A stretch of 64,000 nucleotides of DNA from Aeromicrobium ginsengisoli (lineage in GTDB: Bacteria > Actinomycetota > Actinomycetes > Propionibacteriales > Nocardioidaceae): positions 248,001-312,000 of the forward strand of contig NZ_SDPQ02000003.1 of the NCBI RefSeq assembly GCF_004134905.2, read 5' to 3'. This document shows positions 35,355 to 44,780 of the stretch, piece by piece. The notes below the pieces were generated by a model. That model was not told the DNA's origin. It saw nothing but the letters and a program-made list of their open reading frames with translations, and searched no databases. Positions within the stretch are counted from its first letter, which is position 1, and each line of letters starts with the position of its first letter. A program made the position numbers and the translations under genes.

Positions 35355-36029
35355 TCAGTTGGTCGCGGTCGTCCGCTGCTTCTTGTCGTACGTCTTCACG
35401 AGCTCGCCGATCACGACGCTGCGGTTGTTGGTGTGGAACAGCTCGGAGCACGTGAGCATCGTGATGAGCCGTTCGGTCGGCTTCCTGTTGCGGGCGGCCG
35501 GGTCCGGGACGCGCCAGAGCGGCCACGGTGTCGTGAACGACACCGTGATCGAGGTGCCGGAGTTGCGCAGCCGGTAGGTGTAGATGTTGCGCCGCGTCTC
35601 GACGACGACGAGGTCGCCCTTCTTGAGCTTGGGGAACTTGCTGAACGGCTCGCCGTGCGTGACCCGGTGGCCCGCAATGGCGAAGTTGCCGATCTCACCC
35701 GGCTTCGCGCTCTTGGTGTCCCAGCCGACGCCGCGCGCGAGGGCACCCTTGTCGAAGCCCTTGACGATCGGCACCTCGTAGTCCTTGCCGAACCGCTTGA
35801 CCCGCAGCATCGCGATGGCATCGCCCTCGACACCCTTGTCCCACTGGCGCAGGGTCTCCGCCTTGATCTGGGCCTGCTTGTGCTTGGCGACGACATTGGT
35901 GCCGATGTACTGCCAGGCGAAGTAGCCCATGACCGCGAGACCGCCGAGCAACAGGAGCACGCCGATCGCGGTCGCGATGCGGCGACGCGGCCGGCCCGGC
36001 GGGCGCGCCGGTGCGATCGTGGCAGTCAT
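35355..36029 (-). CDS. Class E sortase
   Basis: A 224-residue membrane-anchored sortase: helix at about 21-40, then a beta-barrel catalytic domain. Catalytic residues are H121 (AGHRVTHG), C194 (MLTCSE) and R203 (HTNNRSVV); TLTCS-like is typical. Class E enzymes are actinobacterial and anchor surface proteins, often with LAXTG signals. No substrate with such a signal was found in the window. Its 5' side is a 335-bp gene-free stretch. Confidence 0.93.
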   Translation of the reverse strand: MTATIAPARPPGRPRRRIATAIGVLLLLGGLAVMGYFAWQYIGTNVVAKHKQAQIKAETLRQWDKGVEGDAIAMLRVKRFGKDYEVPIVKGFDKGALARGVGWDTKSAKPGEIGNFAIAGHRVTHGEPFSKFPKLKKGDLVVVETRRNIYTYRLRNSGTSITVSFTTPWPLWRVPDPAARNRKPTERLITMLTCSELFHTNNRSVVIGELVKTYDKKQRTTATN

Positions 36030-36364
36030 GCAGGAGATTGTGTCATCCCACCGGTATGCCGATTGCGCTACTGCGGAAAACTCAGCAAACCGTCAGCCGA
36101 AGACCTGGCCGGGATCCGGCACCGTGATTGCAGGGCGACGGGCTGGATCCGGGGCCGACTCACCAAGACACCGAGACACGGCGCCGGAAAGAATTGTTGA
36201 TTATTCGACCAAAACCTCCACACGCTTGTCTTGCTGGCGTAACATTATGACTGCAGGGTCAATGCGCGTTCATGCTGTTGGCGCCTGTTGTCGCCCCACC
36301 GTTTCACCCCCCGAGAACGGTGGGGCGACTTATGTCTTCAGTCAGTTGCCCGGCGCGGTTCGCG
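36030..36364 (-). other. 335-bp gene-free stretch upstream of the sortase
   Basis: No coding frame is supported here. It contains a strong hairpin at 36290-36329, and a possible structured leader near 36107-36156: GGCC (36107-36110) and GGATCC (36112-36117) can pair with GGATCC (36145-36150) and GGCC (36153-36156). A comparatively AT-rich patch (about 36190-36260) probably holds the sortase promoter. It does not match any riboswitch consensus I recognise. Confidence 0.5.
36290..36329 (-). terminator. 14-bp perfect stem-loop after the MFS gene
   Basis: GTCGCCCCACCGTT (36290-36303) and AACGGTGGGGCGAC (36316-36329) form a perfect 14-bp stem with a 12-nt loop, 35 nt beyond the MFS stop on the minus strand. 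No U-tract follows. Confidence 0.75.
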
Positions 36365-37528
36365 TCACACCGCATCCAACGTCGCCGCATCCGCCGTGCG
36401 GAACGACCGGGCGAACAGCAGCACCAACGGGATCAGCACGAGCGGGATGACGAAGGCCCAGCGCAAGTGGTCCGCGGAGGCGGCCGCCCCAATCAGTCCG
36501 CCACCGAGGATCGCGCCGAGGTAGTTCGCGATGTTCATCCGCGCGATCGCCACGTCGAGCGACTTCGCCGGCACCGCGCCGGCCAGCGCCGCGAACGACA
36601 GCGGCGCCAGGATCGCCAGCCCGAGCCCCGTCACGAAGAACCCGGCGATCGCCATCGCGGGCACGGCCGCCGTCACCACGACCGCGAGTCCCACGACGCC
36701 GACGGTCGTACCCGTCACGACGACCTTGGTGGCACCGACCCTGCGGACCAGGAAGTCACCGCCGAACCGCGAGATCAGCGCACCGGCTTCGTACGCTCCG
36801 TAGGCCAGCGGCGCCACGCTCTTGGTCGAGTCGAGTGCGTCCTCGAGGTAGACGCTGCTCCACGTGAGGATCCCGGTGTCGGCGGCGTAGAACAGCAAGA
36901 TGACAAGGCCGAACACCAGGATCGGGCGCCACGGCAGGTCGAGACCCTTCGCCGACAGGCCGGGGTCGTGCTCCTGGGCCTCGATGAAGTGGGGCGCCGC
37001 GACGGCAACCGTGATCCACGTGACGACCGCGATGATGACGAGCGAGACCGCCAGCGGCAGGTCGACCTCAGCAGCTCCGGCGGCGAACAGTGCACCCGCG
37101 ATGCCGGCGATCGACCACATGCCGTGGAAGTTCGCCATGATGCTGCGCCCGTACGCCTGCTGCACGCGGACGCCCTGCATGTTCATGCCGGCGTCGACCG
37201 CCCCGACGCCGAGGCCGTAGACGACGAACGCGGCGATGACCAACGGCAGCGTCGGCGCGATCCCGACGAGCAGGGCACCGAGGCCGATCGTCAGGAGCGC
37301 GAGCCGGTAGGCGGCGGCGCTGGTCCGGCGCTCCGCGACCAGCCCGGCGATGACGCTGCCGACGCCGGACACCACGGCGACGAGCACGAGGATGCCGGTG
37401 AGGCCGCCGTCGCCGATGTCGAACTTGTCCTTGATCCGCGGCGCCTGAGTGACGATCGCCGCGAACACGAGCCCCTGCAGAGAGAAGCCCGCAGCCACCG
37501 CGATGCGCGTACGACTGAGGCTCGTCAC
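36365..37528 (-). CDS. MFS transporter (FucP/YbjJ-like)
   Basis: A 387-residue major facilitator with 12 predicted helices. Features such as FVVYGLGVGAVDAGMNMQGV and NFHGMWSIAGIAGAL (near residues 100 and 140) match the YbjJ/FucP-like group of putative sugar or metabolite transporters. The GTG at 37528 begins TSLSRTRIAVAAGF immediately before TM1; a longer frame upstream has low-complexity sequence and no support. Substrate unknown. Confidence 0.85.
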   Translation of the reverse strand: MTSLSRTRIAVAAGFSLQGLVFAAIVTQAPRIKDKFDIGDGGLTGILVLVAVVSGVGSVIAGLVAERRTSAAAYRLALLTIGLGALLVGIAPTLPLVIAAFVVYGLGVGAVDAGMNMQGVRVQQAYGRSIMANFHGMWSIAGIAGALFAAGAAEVDLPLAVSLVIIAVVTWITVAVAAPHFIEAQEHDPGLSAKGLDLPWRPILVFGLVILLFYAADTGILTWSSVYLEDALDSTKSVAPLAYGAYEAGALISRFGGDFLVRRVGATKVVVTGTTVGVVGLAVVVTAAVPAMAIAGFFVTGLGLAILAPLSFAALAGAVPAKSLDVAIARMNIANYLGAILGGGLIGAAASADHLRWAFVIPLVLIPLVLLFARSFRTADAATLDAV

Positions 37529-37638
37529 GTCGACATCGTAGGGCCGCACGGGGGTCGCCGACGCAGATCGGCAAACCGCCACGACAGGCCTTGCGCCGGT
37601 GCTATGTTGCGCCGACCGCTCGACCATCTGGGGGAACC

Positions 37639-38370
37639 ATGTCCTACCCGCCGTACCCCGGCGATCCGCAAGCGGCTGAGGGCTTCCCGCGATACGGTCC
37701 GACCGCCGCCCAGGGTGAGCGCCCGCCACTTCCGCCGGGGTACTACTACCCTCCGCAGCCGGAACCCGCGCACGGCCTGATGATCGCGGCGATCGTCATG
37801 GCCTCACTCGTCACTGCCGTCCAGGTCATCGAGGCCGGACTGGCGTGGCCGGCTCAGCACACCTACCTCGAGGCTGCGGACAACGGGACCAGGGCGTACG
37901 ACGTATGGACCCCGTACGACCTGGCAGCACTCCCCCAGTTCCCGCTGCTCATCGCGGCATACGTCGTCACGTGCCTGTGGCTCTACAAGGTCCGGACGAA
38001 CTACGAGGCGTTCTTCCCAGGGGCCCACCTGGCCCGCAGCAAGGGCTGGGTCTGGGGCAGCTGGGTCTGCCCCGTGGTGAATCTCTGGTTCCCCTTCCAG
38101 ATCGTCCGCGACATATCTCGTGACCCGCGGCAGTTCAGCGGCAGCGCTGTGCTCGGCTGGTGGTGGGCCCTGTGGCTGATCACCCGCATCACCGACCAGA
38201 TCGGCCCTGCCCTCGTCACCGGCTCAGAGATCGACACGGGTGCTGTCTCGGCGCTGGGGATCATGGAGACGATCGACGCGTCGATCCTCGTCGGTGCCTT
38301 CGTGCTCTGGTTGGCAGCGGTTCGACGCATCGGCCGGCTGCAGGACCAGCTCATGGGCTTCGCCCGCTGA
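37639..38370 (+). CDS. DUF4328 membrane protein
   Basis: A 243-residue protein with a Pro/Tyr-rich cytoplasmic N-terminus (MSYPPYPGDPQ... GYYYPPQPEP) and four predicted helices. The conserved segment SKGWVWGSWVCPVVNLWFP (about 134-152), followed by IVRDI and GWWWALWLI, is typical of DUF4328. ATG at 37639 is preceded by GGGGGA. A -10-like TATGTT is at 37603-37608. Function unknown. Confidence 0.85.
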   Translation: MSYPPYPGDPQAAEGFPRYGPTAAQGERPPLPPGYYYPPQPEPAHGLMIAAIVMASLVTAVQVIEAGLAWPAQHTYLEAADNGTRAYDVWTPYDLAALPQFPLLIAAYVVTCLWLYKVRTNYEAFFPGAHLARSKGWVWGSWVCPVVNLWFPFQIVRDISRDPRQFSGSAVLGWWWALWLITRITDQIGPALVTGSEIDTGAVSALGIMETIDASILVGAFVLWLAAVRRIGRLQDQLMGFAR

Positions 38371-38425
38371 CGACGGAAACACGCGGTTGTTCGCAACATC
38401 GGAAATGCCTGCACTGTCCACCGAC

Positions 38426-38431
38426 TAGCAT
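38426..38431 (+). promoter_or_regulatory. -10 element of a leaderless lacI-type mRNA
   Basis: TAGCAT ends 6 bp before the ATG at 38438, placing the predicted transcript start at the start codon. No good -35 is seen. Confidence 0.4.
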
Positions 38432-38437
38432 CTGCGC

Positions 38438-39466
38438 ATGACCCCGACGTCCCCTGACGGCCCAAGGGTTCCGCGCATGGCGGACGTCGCGCAGCGCGCT
38501 GGGGTCTCGCACCAGACCGTCTCCAGGGTCATCAACGGCATGCCCGGCGTACGCCCGGAGACCCGCGACCGGGTGCTCAAGGCGGCCGAGGAGCTCCGCT
38601 ACCGCCGCAACCTGGCCGCCCGGCTGCTGGCCTCCAGCCGGTCGCGCACCGTCGGCGTCGTGACCTGGGGCACCGAGCAGTTCGGCCCGGCCAACGTCCT
38701 GCTGGCGCTCGAGGCCGCGGCGCGCGAGTCCGAGTACCGGCTTGCGACGGTCAACGTCGAGTCGATGTCGCGCGAGGCGTTCCGCGCAGCCGTGACCGAC
38801 CTGCAGGAGCGGATCGTCGAGGCGATGGTCGTCATCGTGCCCCACGAGACGATCCTGCGAGAGGCGCACTCCCTCGACCTCGACATCCCCACGGTCGTCG
38901 TCGAGGGCGACATGTCGCGCACGCCGTTGACCGCCGGCTTCGACAACTTCGAAGGTGGCCGGCTCGCGACACGGCACCTGCTCGACCTCGGGCACGAGAC
39001 GGTGATCCACCTGTCGGGCCCCAACGGCTGGGCCGAGGCGCACGCCCGCCGCGACGGTTGGCGCGCCGAGCTGGAGAGCCAGAAGCGCCGCATCCCGCCG
39101 CTGCGCTGGGGCGGCGACTGGAGCGCCGCGAGCGGCTACCGCACCGGCCTGTCCCTGGCCCGCGAACGCGATGTCACGGCGATCTTCGTCGGTAACGACC
39201 AGATGGCGCTGGGCCTGCTGCGAGCGCTCCGCGAGACCGGCCGCCGGGTGCCCGAAGACGTCAGCGTCGTCGGCTTCGACGACCTGCCCGAGGCGGGCTA
39301 CTTCCTGCCTCCTTTGACCACGATGCGCCAGGACTTTCCCGCGCTCGGGCAGCGGGTCATGGAGGTCCTCTCCCGCGTCCTCGACGGCGAGGACGAGCCC
39401 ACGGTCGACCTCGTCCCGACGACCCTCGTGGTCCGCAGCTCGACCGCACCGCCCGCTGCGCGCTGA
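38438..39466 (+). CDS. LacI-family transcriptional regulator
   Basis: A 342-residue LacI/GalR regulator. The HTH (about 14-60) reads MADVAQRAGVSHQTVSRVIN then the hinge; the effector domain of the periplasmic-binding-protein fold follows (TVGVVTWG, IFVGNDQMALGLLRAL, VVGFDDLPEAGYF). Sugar-responsive repression is expected. The only downstream transport gene is a truncated sugar permease, so its natural target operon seems to have been lost or moved. Confidence 0.93.
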   Translation: MTPTSPDGPRVPRMADVAQRAGVSHQTVSRVINGMPGVRPETRDRVLKAAEELRYRRNLAARLLASSRSRTVGVVTWGTEQFGPANVLLALEAAARESEYRLATVNVESMSREAFRAAVTDLQERIVEAMVVIVPHETILREAHSLDLDIPTVVVEGDMSRTPLTAGFDNFEGGRLATRHLLDLGHETVIHLSGPNGWAEAHARRDGWRAELESQKRRIPPLRWGGDWSAASGYRTGLSLARERDVTAIFVGNDQMALGLLRALRETGRRVPEDVSVVGFDDLPEAGYFLPPLTTMRQDFPALGQRVMEVLSRVLDGEDEPTVDLVPTTLVVRSSTAPPAAR

Positions 39467-39518
39467 CCCCGCGTCGGCACAGGATGTCACTCAGCGAATT
39501 CTCAGATGAGGTCCCTCC

Positions 39519-39929
39519 ATGGGACTGCTCGCCGCCCTGGCCGGCATGGTCACCGCGGCCCGCCTCACCGCCGCCAACCCCAAGGCCGGCACCAACTTCG
39601 AGCTCGACGCGATCGCCGCCGCGTTCATCGGTGGCGCCGCGGTCACGGGCGGTGTCGGCACCGTGGTCGGCGCGATCATCGGTGGCTTCGTCATGGGTGT
39701 CCTCAACAACGGCATGTCGCTCCGGGGCATCTCGATCGACTGGCAGCAGGTCGTCAAGGGCCTCGTGCTGCTCGCCGCGGTCGCGTTCGACGTCTGGAAC
39801 AAGAAGCGCACGTCGGTCGGCGGTGGTGCAGGGTCCGAGGACGCGTCGACCACGGCGCCACCACCGGACGACCTCGTCGACGAGATCCAGCACGCCGACG
39901 TCCCGGGCACGGAAGAGGTCCGTACCTAG
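39519..39929 (+). pseudogene. C-terminal remnant of a monosaccharide ABC permease (GguB/XylH/MmsB-like)
   Basis: A 136-residue frame whose first 100 residues match the extreme C-terminal third of multiple-monosaccharide ABC permeases (MGLLAALAGMVTAARLTAAN, then FELDAIAAAFIGGAAVTGG and WQQVVKGLVLLAAVAFDVW). The N-terminal two thirds, with the first helices and substrate path, are absent: three codons upstream there is an in-frame stop. A GAGG site precedes the ATG, so a fragment could still be made. Best read as the scar of a deleted sugar-uptake operon behind its LacI regulator. Confidence 0.8.
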
Positions 39930-39947
39930 CCACCTAGGATCGACCGC

Positions 39948-41114
39948 ATGAAGACCTCCAGCGCCCGCCTGTCAGGTCTCGGCACCACGATCTTCGCCGA
40001 GATGAGCGCGCTCGCGCTGCGGACCGGCGCGGTCAACCTCGGCCAGGGCTTTCCGGACACGGACGGCCCGGCCGAGGTGATCGAGGTCGCGGTCGACGCG
40101 CTGCGAGGCGGGCGCAACCAGTACGCCCCGGGCACCGGAGTGCCGGAGCTGCGGCACGCGATCGCGGCCCACCAGAAGCGCTTCTACGGTGTGGACGTCG
40201 ACCCCGACACCGAGGTCGGCGTCACCACCGGAGCGACCGAGGCCATCGCCTCGGCTCTGCTCGGGCTGATCGACCCGGGAGACGAGGTCATCGTCCTCGA
40301 GCCCTATTACGACTCGTACGTCGCGGTCATCCAGATGGCCGGCGGCGTGCGCCGGCCGGTGACGCTGCGCGCGCCGGACTTCCGGCTGCCGATCGACGAG
40401 CTGCGCGCCGCGGTGTCGCCGCAGACGACCGCGATCCTGCTCAACTCACCGCACAACCCGACCGGGACGGTGCTGCGACGCGAGGAGCTCGACGCGATCG
40501 CCGCCGTGGCGGTCGAGCACGACCTCGTGGTGATCAGTGACGAGGTCTACGAGCACCTGACGTTCGACGGCATCCCGCACATCCCGATCACGACGCTGCC
40601 GGGCATGGCCGAACGTACGCTGACGATCTCCAGCGGCGGCAAGAGCTTCTCGTTCACCGGGTGGAAGATCGGCTGGGCCACCGGTCCGGCGTCGCTCGTC
40701 CAGGCCATGATCGGGGCGAAGCAGTTCCTGACCTACACCTCGGGCTCACCGCTGCAGCCGGCCATCGCGCACGCGCTCGGTGCCGACGACGCGTACTTCG
40801 ACACGTTCCACAGCCGGCTGCAGGCGCAGCGCGACCAACTGTGCGACGGGCTCGCCGAGATCGGGTTCGAGGTGTACGTGCCTGAGGGCACCTACTTCGC
40901 GACGACCGACATCAGACCGCTGGGCTTCGACGACGGCGTCGAGTTCTGCCGCACACTGCCCGGGCTCGCCGGCGTCGTCGCTATCCCGCACCAGGTGTTC
41001 TACGACGACGTCGCCGCCGGTCGCCCTCTGGTCCGCTGGGCGTTCTGCAAGCAACCAGCAGTCATCGAACAAGCCCTCGAGAGGTTGCAGGTCCTCGCCA
41101 CCACCACTCCTTGA
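39948..41114 (+). CDS. Class I/II PLP aminotransferase (DapC/YbdL-like)
   Basis: A 388-residue fold-type I aminotransferase. PLP lysine is in SSGGKSFSFTGWKIGW (Lys about 231) and the substrate-binding arginine near the C-terminus in LVRWAFCK. NSPHNPTGTVL and ISDEVYEHLTFDG are the other family motifs. It belongs to the kynurenine/methionine aminotransferase-like group that also contains succinyldiaminopimelate aminotransferase DapC of mycobacteria. Lysine-pathway or methionine-salvage role cannot be decided. Not linked to the fragment before it except by an 18-bp gap. Confidence 0.88.
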   Translation: MKTSSARLSGLGTTIFAEMSALALRTGAVNLGQGFPDTDGPAEVIEVAVDALRGGRNQYAPGTGVPELRHAIAAHQKRFYGVDVDPDTEVGVTTGATEAIASALLGLIDPGDEVIVLEPYYDSYVAVIQMAGGVRRPVTLRAPDFRLPIDELRAAVSPQTTAILLNSPHNPTGTVLRREELDAIAAVAVEHDLVVISDEVYEHLTFDGIPHIPITTLPGMAERTLTISSGGKSFSFTGWKIGWATGPASLVQAMIGAKQFLTYTSGSPLQPAIAHALGADDAYFDTFHSRLQAQRDQLCDGLAEIGFEVYVPEGTYFATTDIRPLGFDDGVEFCRTLPGLAGVVAIPHQVFYDDVAAGRPLVRWAFCKQPAVIEQALERLQVLATTTP

Positions 41115-41130
41115 GCTTGTCGAAAGGATC
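41107..41130. repeat. Short dispersed repeat, copy 2
   Basis: CTCCTTGAGCTTGTCGAAAGG followed by ATC, overlapping the aminotransferase stop region. Nearly identical to the inverted copy at 47715-47738. Confidence 0.75.
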
Positions 41131-41135
41131 TCGAA

Positions 41136-41624
41136 TCACCTGTACGCGGGGGCTCTGGAGGTGCTGCCTTCGGCGCCCTTCTTCAGCATCGGCAGGACCC
41201 TCGGGCGTACCAGTTCCGACAGCACGATGACGCTCGTCGACCGCACGACCGAGCCCGACCGGCTGATGTGCAGCAGCGTCGCCTGCAGGTCCTCGTGCGA
41301 GGTCGCGGCGATCTTGCACACCACGTCAGCCGTGCCGCTCGTGACGTAGGCCTCGAGCACGTTGGGCAGCGAGTCGAGCTCGTCGGTCACTGCGTCGAGC
41401 GATCCCTGCGCGATCTCGAGCGTCACGAACGCCAGCACCGGATGTCCGGCCGCGACGAGGTCGATGTCGGGTCCGTAGCCCGTGATGACCCCGGCGCGCT
41501 CCAGCTTGGCGAGCCGGGACTGCACCGTCGCGCGGGCGACCTGAGTGATGCGGGACAGCTCGAGGTCGCCGACGCGAGGATGTTCACGCATCGCCTCCAC
41601 CAGTGCGATGTCGAGCTGATCCAT
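41136..41624 (-). CDS. Lrp/AsnC-family regulator
   Basis: A 162-residue Lrp/AsnC protein: winged helix at about 3-52 (LSRITQVARATVQSRLAKLE) and a RAM ligand domain at about 65-145 (AGHPVLAFVTLEIAQG, VLEAYVTSGTADVVCKIAA). It is divergent from hppD with dyads in the gap, so it probably controls tyrosine catabolism, binding an aromatic amino acid or its keto acid. Confidence 0.93.
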   Translation of the reverse strand: MDQLDIALVEAMREHPRVGDLELSRITQVARATVQSRLAKLERAGVITGYGPDIDLVAAGHPVLAFVTLEIAQGSLDAVTDELDSLPNVLEAYVTSGTADVVCKIAATSHEDLQATLLHISRSGSVVRSTSVIVLSELVRPRVLPMLKKGAEGSTSRAPAYR

Positions 41625-41652
41625 TGCCGCCTCCGAAGTATGCAGATTGCCA

Positions 41653-41689
41653 AGACATGTCTCATCCTACCGGCCTCATGTAGCACATG
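41653..41689. promoter_or_regulatory. Two dyads between lrp-like gene and hppD
   Basis: AGACATGTCT (41653-41662) is a perfect 10-bp palindrome; CATGT-AGC-ACATG (41677-41689) is the second. They share ACATG half-sites and are about 25 bp centre to centre. Candidate Lrp-type binding sites. Confidence 0.5.
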
Positions 41690-41737
41690 TGACCACCGGT
41701 GACTGCGCCGCTTGCCCATCTCGCCACGATGCGTTGA

Positions 41738-42946
<1,209 letters not shown>

Positions 42947-42991
42947 GCCGGGAGACTTCCAGGCGGCGCCCTTGTGGATTTGGCCTGCCGC

Positions 42992-43020
42992 GACACACTC
43001 GAAGGTGAGACGCGTGTGTC
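42992..43020 (+). terminator. Short hairpin after hppD
   Basis: GACACAC (42992-42998) and GTGTGTC (43014-43020) form a 7-bp stem with a 15-nt loop, 45 nt after the hppD stop. It is weak compared with other stems here. Confidence 0.35.
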
Positions 43021-43046
43021 ATGCGGATCGGGGGAAGGGCAGAGCC

Positions 43047-43166
43047 ATGGAAACAATGTCGAATCTGGAGATGCTGGTCGGAGCGCTCGTCGAGGTGCTC
43101 GCGCTCCTCATCGCGTGGGCGATCTATCCCTTCGTCGCCGAGCGCCGGCAGTCACGCCGCAACTAG
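43047..43166 (+). CDS. Small 39-residue membrane protein
   Basis: A short frame with an ATG at 43047, a purine-rich GGGGGAAGGG leader and the sequence pattern acidic-hydrophobic-basic: METMSNLEMLVGALVEVLAL, a single helix (about 9-29), and a basic tail RRQSRRN. Helix plus positive-inside tail argue for a real inner-membrane microprotein. It precedes another membrane protein gene by 29 bp. No family recognised. Confidence 0.5.
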   Translation: METMSNLEMLVGALVEVLALLIAWAIYPFVAERRQSRRN

Positions 43167-43195
43167 CCGTTGCGTGGGGCTGGCGGGATCGACGC

Positions 43196-43663
43196 GTGAC
43201 GACGGATCAGGTCGTCGCGGCCGTCGTCGTGGTGTTGATCCTGCGTCGGCAGGTCCGGCTCCGCCGGTTGCGGAGGTGGCCCCACCTCGGCATGTTCCTC
43301 ACCGCCCTCGGCGTCGCCGCGAGCACGATCCTGGTCGTCAAGCACGTCACGAGCCTCGCCGACGACTCCCTGCTCGTCGCGAGCGCGATCGCCACAACAG
43401 CGCTCGCCGTCGCGCGCGGGCGCATCATGCGGCTCGGGCGCGACGACGCGGGCCAGGTCGTACGCCAGGGCGGTGCGCTGACCGTGGTGCTGTGGCTGGC
43501 CGCTCTGGCGCAACACATCGGCGTCGACGAGCTGCTGCCGCCGGGCGTGGGCGCGGCGACGCTGTCGTTGTTCTTCGGTCTGTCGCTCGTGGCGCAGACC
43601 CTCGTGCTCAACCACCGCGCCCGTGACCTGCGCCTGCCCGGCGGCCACGCCGCCGGGGCCTGA
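43196..43663 (+). CDS. Integral membrane protein with GTG start (DUF1453/CcdC-like)
   Basis: A 155-residue hydrophobic protein with four or five predicted helices and a basic segment RRQVRLRRLRRWP after the first. The topology resembles small DUF1453/CcdC-like proteins, although similarity is only at the level of pattern. GTG at 43196 follows GGCGGG and starts exactly at the first helix; the frame is open upstream but reads as low-complexity Arg-rich sequence there. Function unknown. Confidence 0.65.
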   Translation: MTTDQVVAAVVVVLILRRQVRLRRLRRWPHLGMFLTALGVAASTILVVKHVTSLADDSLLVASAIATTALAVARGRIMRLGRDDAGQVVRQGGALTVVLWLAALAQHIGVDELLPPGVGAATLSLFFGLSLVAQTLVLNHRARDLRLPGGHAAGA

Positions 43664-43674
43664 GGCAGCGCCCA

Positions 43675-44679
43675 CTACTTTTCGCTGTCGAGCATCGCCA
43701 TCTGCTCCTCGGCGTAGCGCGTGCCGGCGACCTGGTCGACGGGCATCGCGGCTTCGATCGCCGCGAGCTGCGCGGCGCTGAGGGTCACCTCGGCCGCACC
43801 GAGCGTCTCGGCGAGACGTTCGCGCGTGCGCGCACCGACGACGGGGACGATGTCATCACCGCGCGACGCGACCCATGCGATCGCCGCTTGGGCGACCGAG
43901 ACTCCGGCCTCTTCCGCGATGCCACGCAGGGCGTCGACGAGCTGCAGGTTGCGGTCCAGATTGTCCCCTTGGAAGCGCGGCGTGTGCGAACGGAAGTCCC
44001 CCGCACCCGTCTTCGACGGGTCGTAGTGCCCGCTGATCAGTCCGCGCGACAGCACCCCGTATGCCGTGATGCCGATGCCGAGCTCGCGGCAGGTCTCGAG
44101 GATCTCGTCCTCGATGCCGCGCGAGATGAGGGAGTACTCGATCTGCAGGTCGCTGATCGGGTGCACCGCGTGGGCCCGGCGGATGGTGTCGGCGCCGACC
44201 TCCGAGAGACCGACGTGCCGGACGAACCCGGCCTCGACCAGCTCGGCGATCGCGCCGACGGTCTCCTCGATCGGCACGCTCGGGTCGAGCCGCGCGGGCC
44301 GGTAGATGTCGACGTGGTCGGTGCCGAGCCGCACGAGCGAGTACGCGAGCCAGGTCTTCACCGCAGCCGGGCGCGCGTCGAAGCCGAACCATGCGCCGTC
44401 CGGCCCACGGAGTGCACCGAACTTCACGCTGATGTCGACGGCGTCACGGTCGCGGCCCTTCAGCGCCTCGGCCAGCAGCAGCTCGTTGTGCCCCATGCCG
44501 TAGAAGTCGCCCGTGTCCAGCAGCGTCACCCCGGCATCGAGCGCCGCGTGGATCGTCGCGATGCTCTCGTCGCGGTCGGTGGGCCCGTACAGCGCCGACA
44601 TCCCCATGAGGCCGAGACCGATCGCGGGAGTCGAGCCGAGCGTGCCGAGTGTCTTGGTGGTCAGTGTCGAAGTCGTCAT
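43675..44679 (-). CDS. Aldo/keto reductase
   Basis: A 334-residue NADPH-dependent aldo/keto reductase (TIM barrel). Catalytic tetrad residues are seen in LLDTGDFYGMGHNE (Asp and Tyr) and SVKFG (Lys); the cofactor loop is VPVVGARTRERLAE. It is closest in style to the AKR13/YakC-like group. The ATG at 44679 excludes a short upstream extension. Divergent from an XRE-type regulator that may control it. Confidence 0.9.
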   Translation of the reverse strand: MTTSTLTTKTLGTLGSTPAIGLGLMGMSALYGPTDRDESIATIHAALDAGVTLLDTGDFYGMGHNELLLAEALKGRDRDAVDISVKFGALRGPDGAWFGFDARPAAVKTWLAYSLVRLGTDHVDIYRPARLDPSVPIEETVGAIAELVEAGFVRHVGLSEVGADTIRRAHAVHPISDLQIEYSLISRGIEDEILETCRELGIGITAYGVLSRGLISGHYDPSKTGAGDFRSHTPRFQGDNLDRNLQLVDALRGIAEEAGVSVAQAAIAWVASRGDDIVPVVGARTRERLAETLGAAEVTLSAAQLAAIEAAMPVDQVAGTRYAEEQMAMLDSEK

Positions 44680-44780
44680 GCGTCCAGCCTGCGTCGGGCT
44701 CTGCGGCGGCAAAAGAGGAGCGTTCAGCCACGGACTGCCGATCCCTGTTTGGGGTTGCGAGCGCGCGCGATGATGGAGGC

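Noticed and set aside
36030..36290. c-di-AMP (ydaO) riboswitch upstream of the sortase
   Set aside because: The conserved ydaO blocks I would expect are not present on either strand.
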